Assembly: GCF_015351765.1 (NCBI RefSeq)
Contig: NZ_JADKQA010000001.1
Location: 372,001-436,000 of the forward strand
DNA: 64,000 bases
Origin: Clostridium vitabionis
Lineage (GTDB): Bacteria; Bacillota; Clostridia; Lachnospirales; Lachnospiraceae
Reading direction: 5' to 3'
Shown here piece after piece: positions 37,882 through 46,263 of the stretch. The translations under genes were made by a program, and so were the position numbers. The notes beneath the pieces are model-generated. The model was given only the letters and a program-made list of their open reading frames with translations. It had not been told where the DNA came from and searched no databases. Within the stretch, counting starts at the first letter, position 1. The number at the start of each line of letters is the position of its first letter.

Positions 37882-38982
37882 TTATCTCCGGAAAATTTTG
37901 TAGTTGTAGGAAGAGAGCCGCAGGGCGGCCTTTTCCATGCTCTCGCGGTCGTAGAAACTGATCTCCATCGCGCCCTCGCCCATTTCCCGGTTGTTGTTGA
38001 TGCCGATATTCCGGATATTGATGCCGGCAACCGCGAGGATGGAGGAAATGATCGAGATGACACCGGGCTCGTCCACGCAGTCGACGGAGAACGAGAAATC
38101 GGGCATGATCGAGCCGCGGTGCATGTCCGGGAAGGAGTTGCGGTAGTCGCGCGAGCGGCTGAACAGCTCGAAGACTGCGCCCTCCTGGCGGTTCGCGAGG
38201 CGGTTCCTGAGCTCAGCCAGCGATGCGATGTAGCGGTCGGTGATGTCCACGATATTGTCGGTGTTGGTCATGCAGATCTGTTCCCACATGACCGGCGAGG
38301 ATGAGGCGATGCGGGTGAGATCCTTGAAGCCGCCGGCAGCCAGCGTCTTCATCAGCTGGTCGGCGGTATCGCTGTCGTGCACCAGGTTAACCAGGGTCGC
38401 GGCGATGAGGTGCGGGAGATGGCTGATCGCGGCAACAATCCGGTCGTGGCGGTGATAATCGATCACCATCGGGATGGCGCCGATGGCCTTCGCGACGTCC
38501 CGCAGGCGCCCGGTCAGCTCCGGAGGCGTCTCCGGCGTCGGCGTGATGATATAGTAGGCATTCTCGAGAAGATGATCCGTCGAATTTTCGTATCCGGTTT
38601 TTTCCGATCCCGCCATCGGGTGGCCGCCGGCAAATACCGGGTTCATGCCCAGTTTTTCGACCGTCCGGTGGACGCTCTCCTTCGTGCTCCCGACGTCGGT
38701 GACCAGAGCCCCCTTCTTGAGCAGCGGGCGGATGTCCTCGAGATACATTTCGTTGAATTCTACCGGGGTGCACAGGAAAATAATGTCGCAGGCAGCGAGG
38801 CGGCTGTCCTCCGCGCTGTCCAGAATGTCATCGACTACCCCGTCGTTCTTCGCCTGCTCGAGTTTGCTGCGGGTGCGCATATAAGCCATAATGCGGATAT
38901 TCCGGTTGTCGCGTTTGAGCCCCCGGGCGATCGAGCCGCCGATCAGGCCGAGGCCGATAAATCCGGCTGTGATAGTTTCCAT
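37882..38982 (-). CDS. tyrA: Prephenate dehydrogenase with ACT domain
   Basis: Oxidises prephenate to 4-hydroxyphenylpyruvate for tyrosine. Of 366 residues, the N-terminal Rossmann fold has GFIGLGLIGGSIARGLKR; HPMAGSEKTGYENS contains conserved substrate and catalytic residues. A helical dimer domain follows (HRHDRIVAAISHLPHL...). The C-terminal ACT domain (about 297-366, DCVDEPGVISIISSIL) is likely the tyrosine feedback site. ATG 38982 is chosen over the longer frame because GGAAGG precedes it and a consensus promoter lies upstream. Confidence 0.96.
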   Translation of the reverse strand: METITAGFIGLGLIGGSIARGLKRDNRNIRIMAYMRTRSKLEQAKNDGVVDDILDSAEDSRLAACDIIFLCTPVEFNEMYLEDIRPLLKKGALVTDVGSTKESVHRTVEKLGMNPVFAGGHPMAGSEKTGYENSTDHLLENAYYIITPTPETPPELTGRLRDVAKAIGAIPMVIDYHRHDRIVAAISHLPHLIAATLVNLVHDSDTADQLMKTLAAGGFKDLTRIASSSPVMWEQICMTNTDNIVDITDRYIASLAELRNRLANRQEGAVFELFSRSRDYRNSFPDMHRGSIMPDFSFSVDCVDEPGVISIISSILAVAGINIRNIGINNNREMGEGAMEISFYDRESMEKAALRLSSYNYKIFRR

Positions 38983-39037
38983 GTCCGACCATCCTTCCTG
39001 GAAATGTCTGTATTGTCCGGTAAAACTTGTTTGCCTC

Positions 39038-39066
39038 ATCTTAAAACAAGTTCGCGGGCATGTCAA
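39038..39066 (-). promoter_or_regulatory. Promoter of tyrA-aroA
   Basis: On the minus strand TTGACA (39061-39066), 17-base spacer, TAAGAT (39038-39043); tyrA begins 55 bases further. The boxes are identical to those of the trpXYZ promoter. Confidence 0.85.
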
Positions 39067-39117
39067 CGATTTAATACTTTCAACCATTAAAACAATAAAC
39101 GAACGGAAGAAAAATGC

Positions 39118-39205
39118 TGCAGCCCCGGGGACGAAAGTGGTCCGGTCGCACTCGAGTTCCCGGCGTCGCTCCGGAGGATTCTCTCGGAGGGCTGACCGGG
39201 GCTGC
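39118..39205. other. Unassigned multi-branched inverted-repeat element
   Basis: A perfect 10-bp closing stem GCAGCCCCGG (39119-39128) / CCGGGGCTGC (39195-39204) encloses two smaller hairpins (GGAC/GTCC and CTCCG/CGGAG). On the minus strand the closing stem is followed by AGCATTTTT, like a terminated small RNA upstream of the tyrA promoter. No known RNA family recognised. The rest of the 430-base gap holds only the two promoters and GC-rich sequence. Confidence 0.45.
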
Positions 39206-39345
39206 CTGTCCGGGGTCTTCGGCGTCGCGGGCCGTGCCGGTTTTGCCGGAAGGCAGATCGCCGAAAAATCCGCCGCGGCAGAAACAATTTAAATGCAGAA
39301 TTTCATAGAATTTCCCCTATAATTGTGAATGATAGTGAAAATACC

Positions 39346-39374
39346 TTGAATTAAAGCCGGTATTCCTGTACAAT
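39346..39374 (+). promoter_or_regulatory. Promoter of the EF-G-like gene
   Basis: TTGAAT, 17-base spacer, TACAAT, 39 bases before the start codon. Confidence 0.75.
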
Positions 39375-39412
39375 ATACACAGATTATCATTTTACTCACA
39401 GGAGGAAAGTCT

Positions 39413-41506
39413 ATGAACGTGTACGGCACTAGTCAGATCCGAAATGTGGCTTTACTTGGCCACGGCGGTTCCGGAAAAACCACCGTGGCTGAAGCGCTCG
39501 CTTATGTTACCGGGGTAACCAAGCGAATGGGCAGTGTTCCGGAAGGAAGCACCATCAGTGATTTCGATAAAGAAGAGATCAAGAGACAGTTCTCCATTTC
39601 CACTTCCCTGATTCCGATCGAGTACAAGGGGGAGAACGGGCCGATCAAGGTGAATATTCTGGATACGCCGGGATATTTCGATTTTGTCGGCGAGGTCGAG
39701 GAAGCTCTGAGTGCCGCTGACGCCGCCGTGATCGTGGTTAACTGCAAGGCGGGCATCGAGCCGGGCACCATCCGTGCGTGGAATCTCTGCGAGAAGCTGA
39801 ATATGCCCCGCCTGTTCTTCGTGACGAATATGGATGACGACCAGGCCAGCTTCCGCGAGCTGCTCCTGAAGCTGGAGAAGCAGTTCGGCAGAAAGATCGC
39901 CCCGTTCCAGGTTCCGATCCGTGAGAATGAGAAGTTTGTCGGCTTCGTCAACGTGGTCAAGATGAAGGGCCGCCGTTTTACGAAGCTGTCGGATTACGAG
40001 GAATGTGAGATTCCGGAATATACGAAGAAAAACCTCGGGATCGCCAGGGACGCCCTGATCGAGGCTGTCGCGGAGACCAGTGAGGAATATATGGAGCGGT
40101 ATTTCGGCGGCGAGGAGTTTACCGAGGAGGAGGTCTCCGCGGCGCTCCGCCAGTTTGTCAGCAGCGGGGACATGGTTCCGGTCATCATGGGGTCCGGCGT
40201 CAATGCCCAGGGCTTCAACTACCTGCTCCAGGCGATCGACAAATATTTCCCGTCGCCGGCTGCGCTGGAAGCCACCGGTACGGATGTCTCCAACGGTGAG
40301 CTCTTTGTCACAAAGTATAACGACGAGGCGGCGAGAAGCTGCAAGGTCTTCAAGACCGTCGTCGATCCGTTTATCGGCAGATACACGCTGCTGAAGGTCA
40401 TCACCGGAACCCTGCGCCCGGATACCTCGATCTACAATATGACCCGGGACGCCGATGAGAAGATTGCCAAGCTCTATATCCTCCGGGGCAAGGAAGCGAT
40501 CGAGGTTCCGGAGCTGCATGCCGGCGATATCGGCGCGGTGGCGAAGCTCACGGTGACGGAAACCGGGGATACCATGTCCGCGAAGGATGCGAGAATCTCC
40601 TACGATATGGTGGAGATCTCAAAGCCGTACACGTATAAAGCCTACGCGGCGAAGACCAAGGGTGATGAGGATAAGATTTCCACCGCTCTCGGGAGAATCA
40701 TGGAGGAGGATCTGACGATCCGCACGGTCAATGACGCGGAGAACCGTCAGTCACTGATCTATGGGATCGGCGACCAGCAGCTGGATGTCGTGGTCAGCCG
40801 CCTGAAGGAGGAGTACAAGGTTGAGGTTGAACTCGCGAAGCCGAAATTCGCTTTCCGCGAGACGATCCGCAAGAAGGTGGTCAAGCAGGGCAAGTACAAG
40901 AAGCAGTCCGGCGGACACGGCCAGTACGGCGATGTCAAGATGGAATTCTCGCCGTCCGGCGACCTGGATACGCCGTATGTGTTTGAGGAGCAGGTCTTTG
41001 GCGGAGCTGTGCCGAAGAACTATTTCCCGGCTGTTGAGAAGGGCATCGCCGAGTGCGTGCAGAAGGGACCGCTGGCCGGATACCCGGTGGTCGGAATCAA
41101 GGCGGTGCTTCTGGACGGCTCCTATCATCCGGTGGACTCCTCCGAGCTCGCGTTTAAGATGGCCGCGACGCTCGCCTTCAAGGCTGCTTTTATGGAGGCG
41201 AATCCGGTTCTCCTTGAGCCCATCGCTTCCCTCATGGTGACTGTGCCGAATGAGTTTGCCGGCGATATCATGGGCGACCTCAACCGCCGCAGGGGCAGGG
41301 TCCTCGGCATGAACGCGAACCACGACAATACCCAGACCATCAATGCGGACATTCCGATGTCCGAGCTTTACGGCTACTGCACCGACCTGCGCTCGATGAC
41401 CGGCGGGCTCGGAGATTTCTCCTATACCTTCAGCCGCTATGAGCAGGCGCCCGGCGATGTCCAGAAGCGTGAGGTTGAGGCGAGGGCAGCGGAGCTGGCA
41501 GAGTAA
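39413..41506 (+). CDS. EF-G-like translational GTPase (EF-G2 type paralogue)
   Basis: A 697-residue five-domain EF-G homologue. The GTPase domain has GHGGSGKTTVAEAL (P-loop, where EF-G has AHIDAGKTT), DTPGYFDFVGEV and TNMDDD. The switch II His of canonical EF-G (DTPGH) is Tyr here and the NKxD motif is altered, both features of EF-G2-type paralogues. Domains IV and V are intact (GQYGDVKMEF, PVDSSELAFKMAA, ANHDNTQTINADIPMSEL). AGGAGG precedes the ATG. Probably not the housekeeping translocase. Confidence 0.9.
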   Translation: MNVYGTSQIRNVALLGHGGSGKTTVAEALAYVTGVTKRMGSVPEGSTISDFDKEEIKRQFSISTSLIPIEYKGENGPIKVNILDTPGYFDFVGEVEEALSAADAAVIVVNCKAGIEPGTIRAWNLCEKLNMPRLFFVTNMDDDQASFRELLLKLEKQFGRKIAPFQVPIRENEKFVGFVNVVKMKGRRFTKLSDYEECEIPEYTKKNLGIARDALIEAVAETSEEYMERYFGGEEFTEEEVSAALRQFVSSGDMVPVIMGSGVNAQGFNYLLQAIDKYFPSPAALEATGTDVSNGELFVTKYNDEAARSCKVFKTVVDPFIGRYTLLKVITGTLRPDTSIYNMTRDADEKIAKLYILRGKEAIEVPELHAGDIGAVAKLTVTETGDTMSAKDARISYDMVEISKPYTYKAYAAKTKGDEDKISTALGRIMEEDLTIRTVNDAENRQSLIYGIGDQQLDVVVSRLKEEYKVEVELAKPKFAFRETIRKKVVKQGKYKKQSGGHGQYGDVKMEFSPSGDLDTPYVFEEQVFGGAVPKNYFPAVEKGIAECVQKGPLAGYPVVGIKAVLLDGSYHPVDSSELAFKMAATLAFKAAFMEANPVLLEPIASLMVTVPNEFAGDIMGDLNRRRGRVLGMNANHDNTQTINADIPMSELYGYCTDLRSMTGGLGDFSYTFSRYEQAPGDVQKREVEARAAELAE

Positions 41507-41591
41507 AGGCACGGATTTTCCGGATAAAGCCGGAACATTCAGAAAAAAACGGAATTTTCCGCAGAGAGCATGGCTTTCCGCCTGTGTTTCC

Positions 41592-41638
41592 GGGAGCTGC
41601 CGCAGATTTCGAGGGGGGATCTGCGGCGGCTCCCTTTT
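41592..41638 (+). terminator. Terminator of the EF-G-like gene
   Basis: A 16-bp stem GGGAGCTGCCGCAGAT / ATCTGCGGCGGCTCCC with one wobble, followed by TTTT. Confidence 0.9.
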
Positions 41639-41663
41639 CGGCGTACCTCCTGTTTAATAAGAC

Positions 41664-41692
41664 TTACATTTGTTCCAAAATCATGCTACAAT
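41664..41692 (+). promoter_or_regulatory. Promoter of the carD-like gene
   Basis: TTACAT, 17-base spacer, TACAAT, 20 bases before the start codon. Confidence 0.6.
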
Positions 41693-41712
41693 AGAAGCGG
41701 AGGTGAGACTAG

Positions 41713-42213
41713 ATGCAGACTGGAGATTTTGTCGTTCACAGAAGCGGCATGGTGTGCAGGATCGAGAGTATCGAGAATCTGAACCTGACCGGCACAGAGA
41801 GATCATACGTCGTCCTGGCGCCAGTGAGAAACCTGATGGAAAAGATTTATGTTCCGGAGACGAAGGCCGAACAACAGCTGCGTCCGGCGATGTCCAGGGA
41901 GGAAGCGCTTTCCCTGCTGGATCGTTTGAAAGACATTCAGCCACTCACGATCCGGAACGAAAGGCAGAGGGAACAGGAGTACAAGGACGCCTTCGACGTT
42001 CATTCCTACGACAGTATTGTCAGCATCGAGAAGGAACTCTACCGGAGAAAACAGCACCGTCTCAAGATGGGGAAGAAGCTTCCGGTTCGCGATGAGCAGA
42101 TGATGTCGACGGTGGAAAAGACCCTGACGGAGGCATTTGCCGTTGCGCTGGACACCAAGCCGGAGAAGGTGCACGACCTGATCCGGGAGCGCCTTGCGGG
42201 GCAGAAGAAGTGA
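41713..42213 (+). CDS. CarD family transcription regulator
   Basis: A 166-residue RNA-polymerase-binding protein. The N-terminal Tudor-like RNAP-interaction domain begins GDFVVHRSGMVCRIESIE and includes YVVLAPVRNLMEKIYVPE. The C-terminal helical domain (from about 65) corresponds to the DNA-binding part of CarD. GGAGGTGAG precedes the ATG. It has its own promoter. The C-terminal KKLPVRDEQMMSTVEKTLTEAF helix region fits clostridial CarD-like proteins. Likely modulates initiation at ribosomal or stress promoters. Confidence 0.85.
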   Translation: MQTGDFVVHRSGMVCRIESIENLNLTGTERSYVVLAPVRNLMEKIYVPETKAEQQLRPAMSREEALSLLDRLKDIQPLTIRNERQREQEYKDAFDVHSYDSIVSIEKELYRRKQHRLKMGKKLPVRDEQMMSTVEKTLTEAFAVALDTKPEKVHDLIRERLAGQKK

Positions 42214-42306
42214 CGCCGGGGTTCCGTGACGGACAGGGGAAACCGCGGGCCGGGGCAGCAGCCGCCGGGGAAGCGGGAGCATCGCGGGCACCGCGCGGTG
42301 AAGTGA

Positions 42307-42335
42307 TTGACAGCAGTCCTTTCCTGTGATAAGTT
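42307..42335 (+). promoter_or_regulatory. Promoter of leuS
   Basis: Consensus TTGACA, 17-base spacer, TAAGTT, placing the transcript start near 42342, only about 40 bases before the T-box sequence. Confidence 0.7.
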
Positions 42336-42341
42336 TAGGTT

Positions 42342-42446
42342 TGAATTGCAGTAAAGGGGACGCGAATATCGCGTGAATGAGAGTGGTACCGCGCAAGGCC
42401 ATGTTGCTCTGCGTCTCTTGACAGGGAGGCGCGGGGCTTTTCTTAT
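42342..42446 (+). promoter_or_regulatory. Compact T-box leader of leuS without recognisable Stem I
   Basis: The antiterminator box GAGTGGTACCGCG (42381-42393) is unmistakable; its bulge TGGT would pair with a tRNA ending ACCA, as tRNA-Leu does. A terminator stem GCGTCTC/GGAGGCGC is followed by GGGGCTTTTC. Upstream, only a mini-hairpin ACGCG-AATAT-CGCGT (42360-42374) and about 18 bases separate it from the predicted start. No Stem I, AGTA/GAA specifier loop or distal motif is found in the usual order. Confidence 0.75.
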
Positions 42447-42482
42447 GTTCTGGCAGCATCATTCAAATAAGGAGAGAAGATC

Positions 42483-44897
42483 ATGAAGTACAATTTTCAG
42501 CGCATCGAGCCGAAATGGCAGAAAGCCTGGGATGACGCAAAGGCTTTTCAGGCGGTAGATTTCGACAAAAAGCCCAAGTGGTACGGCCTGGTGGAATTCC
42601 CATACCCATCCGGCGCGGGCATGCATGTCGGCCATATCAAGGCATACTCCAGCATTGAGGTGATTTCCCGGAAAAGAAGAATGCAGGGCTACAATGTCCT
42701 GTTCCCGATGGGGTTTGATTCCTTCGGCCTCCCGGCGGAGAACTACGCGATCAAGACCAACACCCATCCCCACATCATCACCGAGAAAAACATCAAGCAT
42801 TTTACCGAGCAGCTGAAAAGCGTCGGCTTCTCGATCGACTGGAGCCGCGAGTTCGCGACCTCCCGTCCGGATTACTATAAATGGACTCAGTGGATTTTCC
42901 TGAAGCTGTTCGAGCACGGCCTTGTCTTCCGCGCGAAGACGCTGGTCAATTACTGCCCGCACTGCAAGGTCGTTCTCTCCAACGAGGACAGCCAGGGCGG
43001 GAAATGCGATATCTGCCACACGGATGTCATCCAGCTGCCGAAGGATGTGTGGTATCTCCGGATCACCCAGTACGCCGACAAGCTTCTCGACGGCCTGGAT
43101 ACAGTGGACTATCCGGATTCCATCAAGCAGCAGGAGGTTGCCTGGATCGGCAAATCCACCGGCGCCTTTGTGAACTTCGCGGTTGCCGGGACGGACGACA
43201 AGCTGGAAATCTATACCACCCGCTGTGATACCCTGTTCGGGGTCAGCTTCATGGTGGTGGCGCCGGAGCACCCGATCCTGGACAAATACAAGGATCGTAT
43301 CAGCAACTGGGCCGAGGTGGAGAAATACCGCGAGGAGTGCGCGAAGAAGTCGGAATTTGAGCGCACACAGCTTTCCAAGGATAAGACCGGCGTCCGCATC
43401 GAGGGCCTTACCGCCGTCGATCCGGTGAACGAGAAGGAGATCCCGATCTTCATCGCCGATTATGTCATGATGGGCTACGGTACCGGCGCGATCATGGCGG
43501 TGCCTGCGCACGACCAGAGAGACTACGATTTCGCGAAGAAGTTCGGCTGCGAGATTCTCCCGGTCATCGAGGGCGGGGACATCGCGAAGGAGGCCTACAC
43601 CGGCGATGGGAAAATGATCAATTCCGGCTTCCTTGACGGGATGACCAACAAGAAGGATTCCATCGCGAAGATGCTGGAGTACCTGGAGGAGAAGGGCATC
43701 GGCCACAAGGGGGTCCAGTACAAGATGAAGGACTGGGCGTTCAACCGCCAGAGATACTGGGGCGAGCCGATCCCGCTGATCCACTGCCCGAAGTGCGGTA
43801 CCGTCGCGGTTCCCGAGGAGGAGCTGCCGCTGACGCTCCCGGAGGTGGAGAATTTCGAGCCGGGAACGGACGGACAGTCGCCGCTCGCGAAGATTCCATC
43901 CTTTGTCAACTGCACCTGCCCGAAGTGCGGCGGCCCGGCGAAGCGCGAGACCGACACGATGCCCCAGTGGGCGGGCTCGAGCTGGTATTTCCTCCGGTTC
44001 TGCGATCCGCACAACGACAAGGCATTTGCCGACAGGAAGAAGATCGATTACTGGATGCCGGTTGACCACTATAACGGCGGCATGGAGCACGTGACCCGCC
44101 ATCTGCTCTATTCCCGGTTCTGGCACCACTTCCTCTATGACATCGGCCTTGTGAACACGCCGGAGCCCTACGCCAAGAGAACCTACCAGGGCATGATCCT
44201 GGGCAAGGACGGCGAGAAGATGTCCAAGTCTAAGGGAAATGTCGTTGACCCGGTGGACATCGTCCGGGAATACGGCGCCGACACGCTCCGCACCTATGTG
44301 CTTTTCATGGGCGACTACGCATCCGCGGCACCGTGGAGTGACGACACGGTGAAGGGCTGCAAGCGCTTCCTTGACCGTGTGGCGGCCCTGACCGACATCG
44401 CGTCCGCGGAGAAGGAGGACCCGGAGCTTGAGTCCAAGCTACACAAGACCATCAAGAAGGTGTCCGAGGACATCGAGGCGATGAAGTTCAACACGGCGAT
44501 CGCAGCGATGATGACCCTGCTCAATGATTTTGTGAAGGCAGGAAAGATCACGAAGAACGACCTTCTGACCTTTATCAAGCTGCTCAGCCCGTTTGCCCCG
44601 CACATCTGCGAGGAAATCTGGCAGTTTGAGGGCATGAACCCGGACGGGAAGACGTTCTGCACGCTCTCCGCATGGCCGGAGTACGACGAGGAGAAGACGA
44701 AGGACGATATTGTCGAGATCGGTGTCCAGGTCAATGGAAAGGTCCGCGGCACGATCACCATCGCCGTCGACTGCCCGCGCGAGGAGGCTGTCGCGATGGC
44801 GAAGGATGAGGAGAACGTCCGGAAGTTTATCGAGGGCAAGAAGATCATTAAGGAAATCTACATTCCGGGGAAGATTGTCAATATCGTTGCCCGGTAA
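42483..44897 (+). CDS. leuS: Leucyl-tRNA synthetase
   Basis: Class Ia synthetase, 804 residues. HVGHIKAYSSIEV is the HIGH motif (about residue 49), the editing domain (CP1) occupies about 220-410, and KMSKSKGN (about 576) is the second signature. YCPHCKVVLSNED and CPKCGGPA supply zinc-ribbon cysteines. The C-terminal anticodon-binding and appended domains are complete. AAGGAGAG precedes the ATG. Regulated by the T-box leader just upstream. Confidence 0.98.
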   Translation: MKYNFQRIEPKWQKAWDDAKAFQAVDFDKKPKWYGLVEFPYPSGAGMHVGHIKAYSSIEVISRKRRMQGYNVLFPMGFDSFGLPAENYAIKTNTHPHIITEKNIKHFTEQLKSVGFSIDWSREFATSRPDYYKWTQWIFLKLFEHGLVFRAKTLVNYCPHCKVVLSNEDSQGGKCDICHTDVIQLPKDVWYLRITQYADKLLDGLDTVDYPDSIKQQEVAWIGKSTGAFVNFAVAGTDDKLEIYTTRCDTLFGVSFMVVAPEHPILDKYKDRISNWAEVEKYREECAKKSEFERTQLSKDKTGVRIEGLTAVDPVNEKEIPIFIADYVMMGYGTGAIMAVPAHDQRDYDFAKKFGCEILPVIEGGDIAKEAYTGDGKMINSGFLDGMTNKKDSIAKMLEYLEEKGIGHKGVQYKMKDWAFNRQRYWGEPIPLIHCPKCGTVAVPEEELPLTLPEVENFEPGTDGQSPLAKIPSFVNCTCPKCGGPAKRETDTMPQWAGSSWYFLRFCDPHNDKAFADRKKIDYWMPVDHYNGGMEHVTRHLLYSRFWHHFLYDIGLVNTPEPYAKRTYQGMILGKDGEKMSKSKGNVVDPVDIVREYGADTLRTYVLFMGDYASAAPWSDDTVKGCKRFLDRVAALTDIASAEKEDPELESKLHKTIKKVSEDIEAMKFNTAIAAMMTLLNDFVKAGKITKNDLLTFIKLLSPFAPHICEEIWQFEGMNPDGKTFCTLSAWPEYDEEKTKDDIVEIGVQVNGKVRGTITIAVDCPREEAVAMAKDEENVRKFIEGKKIIKEIYIPGKIVNIVAR

Positions 44898-44911
44898 GGA
44901 TCACCGAGAGG

Positions 44912-44953
44912 GGCGGGCAGCCCGGCATCCCGCGGGATGCCGGGCTGCCCGCC
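44912..44953. other. 42-bp perfect palindrome after leuS
   Basis: Perfect palindrome with no loop spacer, centred on TCCCG|CGGGA, starting 15 bases after the leuS stop. It is probably a transcript-end hairpin, but it lacks a T tract and would also be a cruciform-forming site. Confidence 0.9.
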
Positions 44954-44985
44954 GGTGTATACAGGAACTGTGAGGGGAGACTTCG

Positions 44986-46188
44986 ATGAGAAAATTTGTC
45001 TATTACGCGCCGACAGAGATTGTCTTCGGACCCGGGGAGTGGGTGAAGACCGCAGCGGAAATCCGGAAATTCGGCGGGAGCCGGGTGTTTATGATTTACG
45101 GAGGGCATTCTGCAGTCAAAAGCGGCCTCATCGGCCGGCTGACAGAAAATCTGGAGGAGGCAGGCCTTACGGTCTTGGCTTCCGGCGGCGTTGTGCCGAA
45201 CCCGTGCCTCAGTACGGCGGAGCAGATGAGGGGAGAGGCCGTGAAATTCGGCGCGGACTTTATCCTGGCTGTCGGCGGCGGCAGCGTGATCGATACCGCC
45301 AAGGCGGTGGCGCACGGGGCTTGCGCGCCTGAGGTTCCGATCTGGGATTTCTGGATGAAGAAGGCGGAGATTACACGGAGCCTCCCGATCGGCACGGTGC
45401 TCACCATCGCGGCGGCCGGGAGCGAGACCAGCGATTCCGCGGTCATCACGAACGACCTGGTGGATCCGCCGACGAAGCGCGGCATCACTACCGATTTCAA
45501 CCGCTGCCGCTTTGCCGTCATGGATCCCGAGCTGACGATGACGCTGCCGGTGTGGCAGATCGGCGCCGGCGCGGCGGATATCTTCATGCACACCTCCGAG
45601 CGCTTCTTTACCACGATTCTCGGCAATCACCTGACGGATGAGATCGCCGGCGGGCTGTTCCGGGACATCCTGAAATATGGGCCGATCGGGGTCAGGGATC
45701 CGAAGAACTACGAGGCGATGAGCGAGATTATGTGGTGCGGGAGCATTTCCCACGTCGGGCTGACCGGCCTCGGGGCCAGGGGCGACACCAGCCGGGACGG
45801 CGACTGGGCCTGCCACCAGCTGGGCATGGCGATGTCCGCCATCGGGGACTATACCCACGGGGCCACGCTCACGGCGGTCTGGGGCACCTGGGCGAGATAT
45901 GTCATGCACGAGAACATCAGCCGGTTTGCGGAATTTGCCCGCATGACGTACGGGATCACCGCGGAAGACCCGGAGAAGGCCGCGGAGGAAGGCATCACGA
46001 GGACGGAGGAGTTCTTCCGCGCGCTCGGCATGCCCACCTCGCTGACCGGGCTCATGGGCCACAAGCCGGACGAGAAGGAGCTTCATGCCTTCACCGACGA
46101 GTGCTCCTACGGGCACACGCGGACGATCGGCACATTCAAGGTACTGGACGACAGGGATATGCTGGAGATTTACCGGAGAGCGGAATAA
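44986..46188 (+). CDS. Iron-containing alcohol dehydrogenase (butanol dehydrogenase-like)
   Basis: NAD(P)H-dependent dehydrogenase, 400 residues, type III ADH fold. The N-terminal Rossmann-like half has GGSVIDTAKAVAHGA (about 95). The iron site is visible as DIFMHTSE, WACHQLGMAMSAIG and GDYTHGATL, giving Asp and three His. It resembles YqhD/BdhA enzymes that reduce aldehydes. GGGGAG precedes ATG 44986. It is convergent with the MATE gene. The substrate cannot be read from sequence; a role in fermentation-aldehyde disposal is likely. Confidence 0.9.
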   Translation: MRKFVYYAPTEIVFGPGEWVKTAAEIRKFGGSRVFMIYGGHSAVKSGLIGRLTENLEEAGLTVLASGGVVPNPCLSTAEQMRGEAVKFGADFILAVGGGSVIDTAKAVAHGACAPEVPIWDFWMKKAEITRSLPIGTVLTIAAAGSETSDSAVITNDLVDPPTKRGITTDFNRCRFAVMDPELTMTLPVWQIGAGAADIFMHTSERFFTTILGNHLTDEIAGGLFRDILKYGPIGVRDPKNYEAMSEIMWCGSISHVGLTGLGARGDTSRDGDWACHQLGMAMSAIGDYTHGATLTAVWGTWARYVMHENISRFAEFARMTYGITAEDPEKAAEEGITRTEEFFRALGMPTSLTGLMGHKPDEKELHAFTDECSYGHTRTIGTFKVLDDRDMLEIYRRAE

Positions 46189-46263
46189 CCGTTTCGCCGG
46201 ATACGCGGGCCGCGGGCGGCTCCGGGGCACGGATGCCCGGGAGCGGGAAAACCGAAGACAGCG

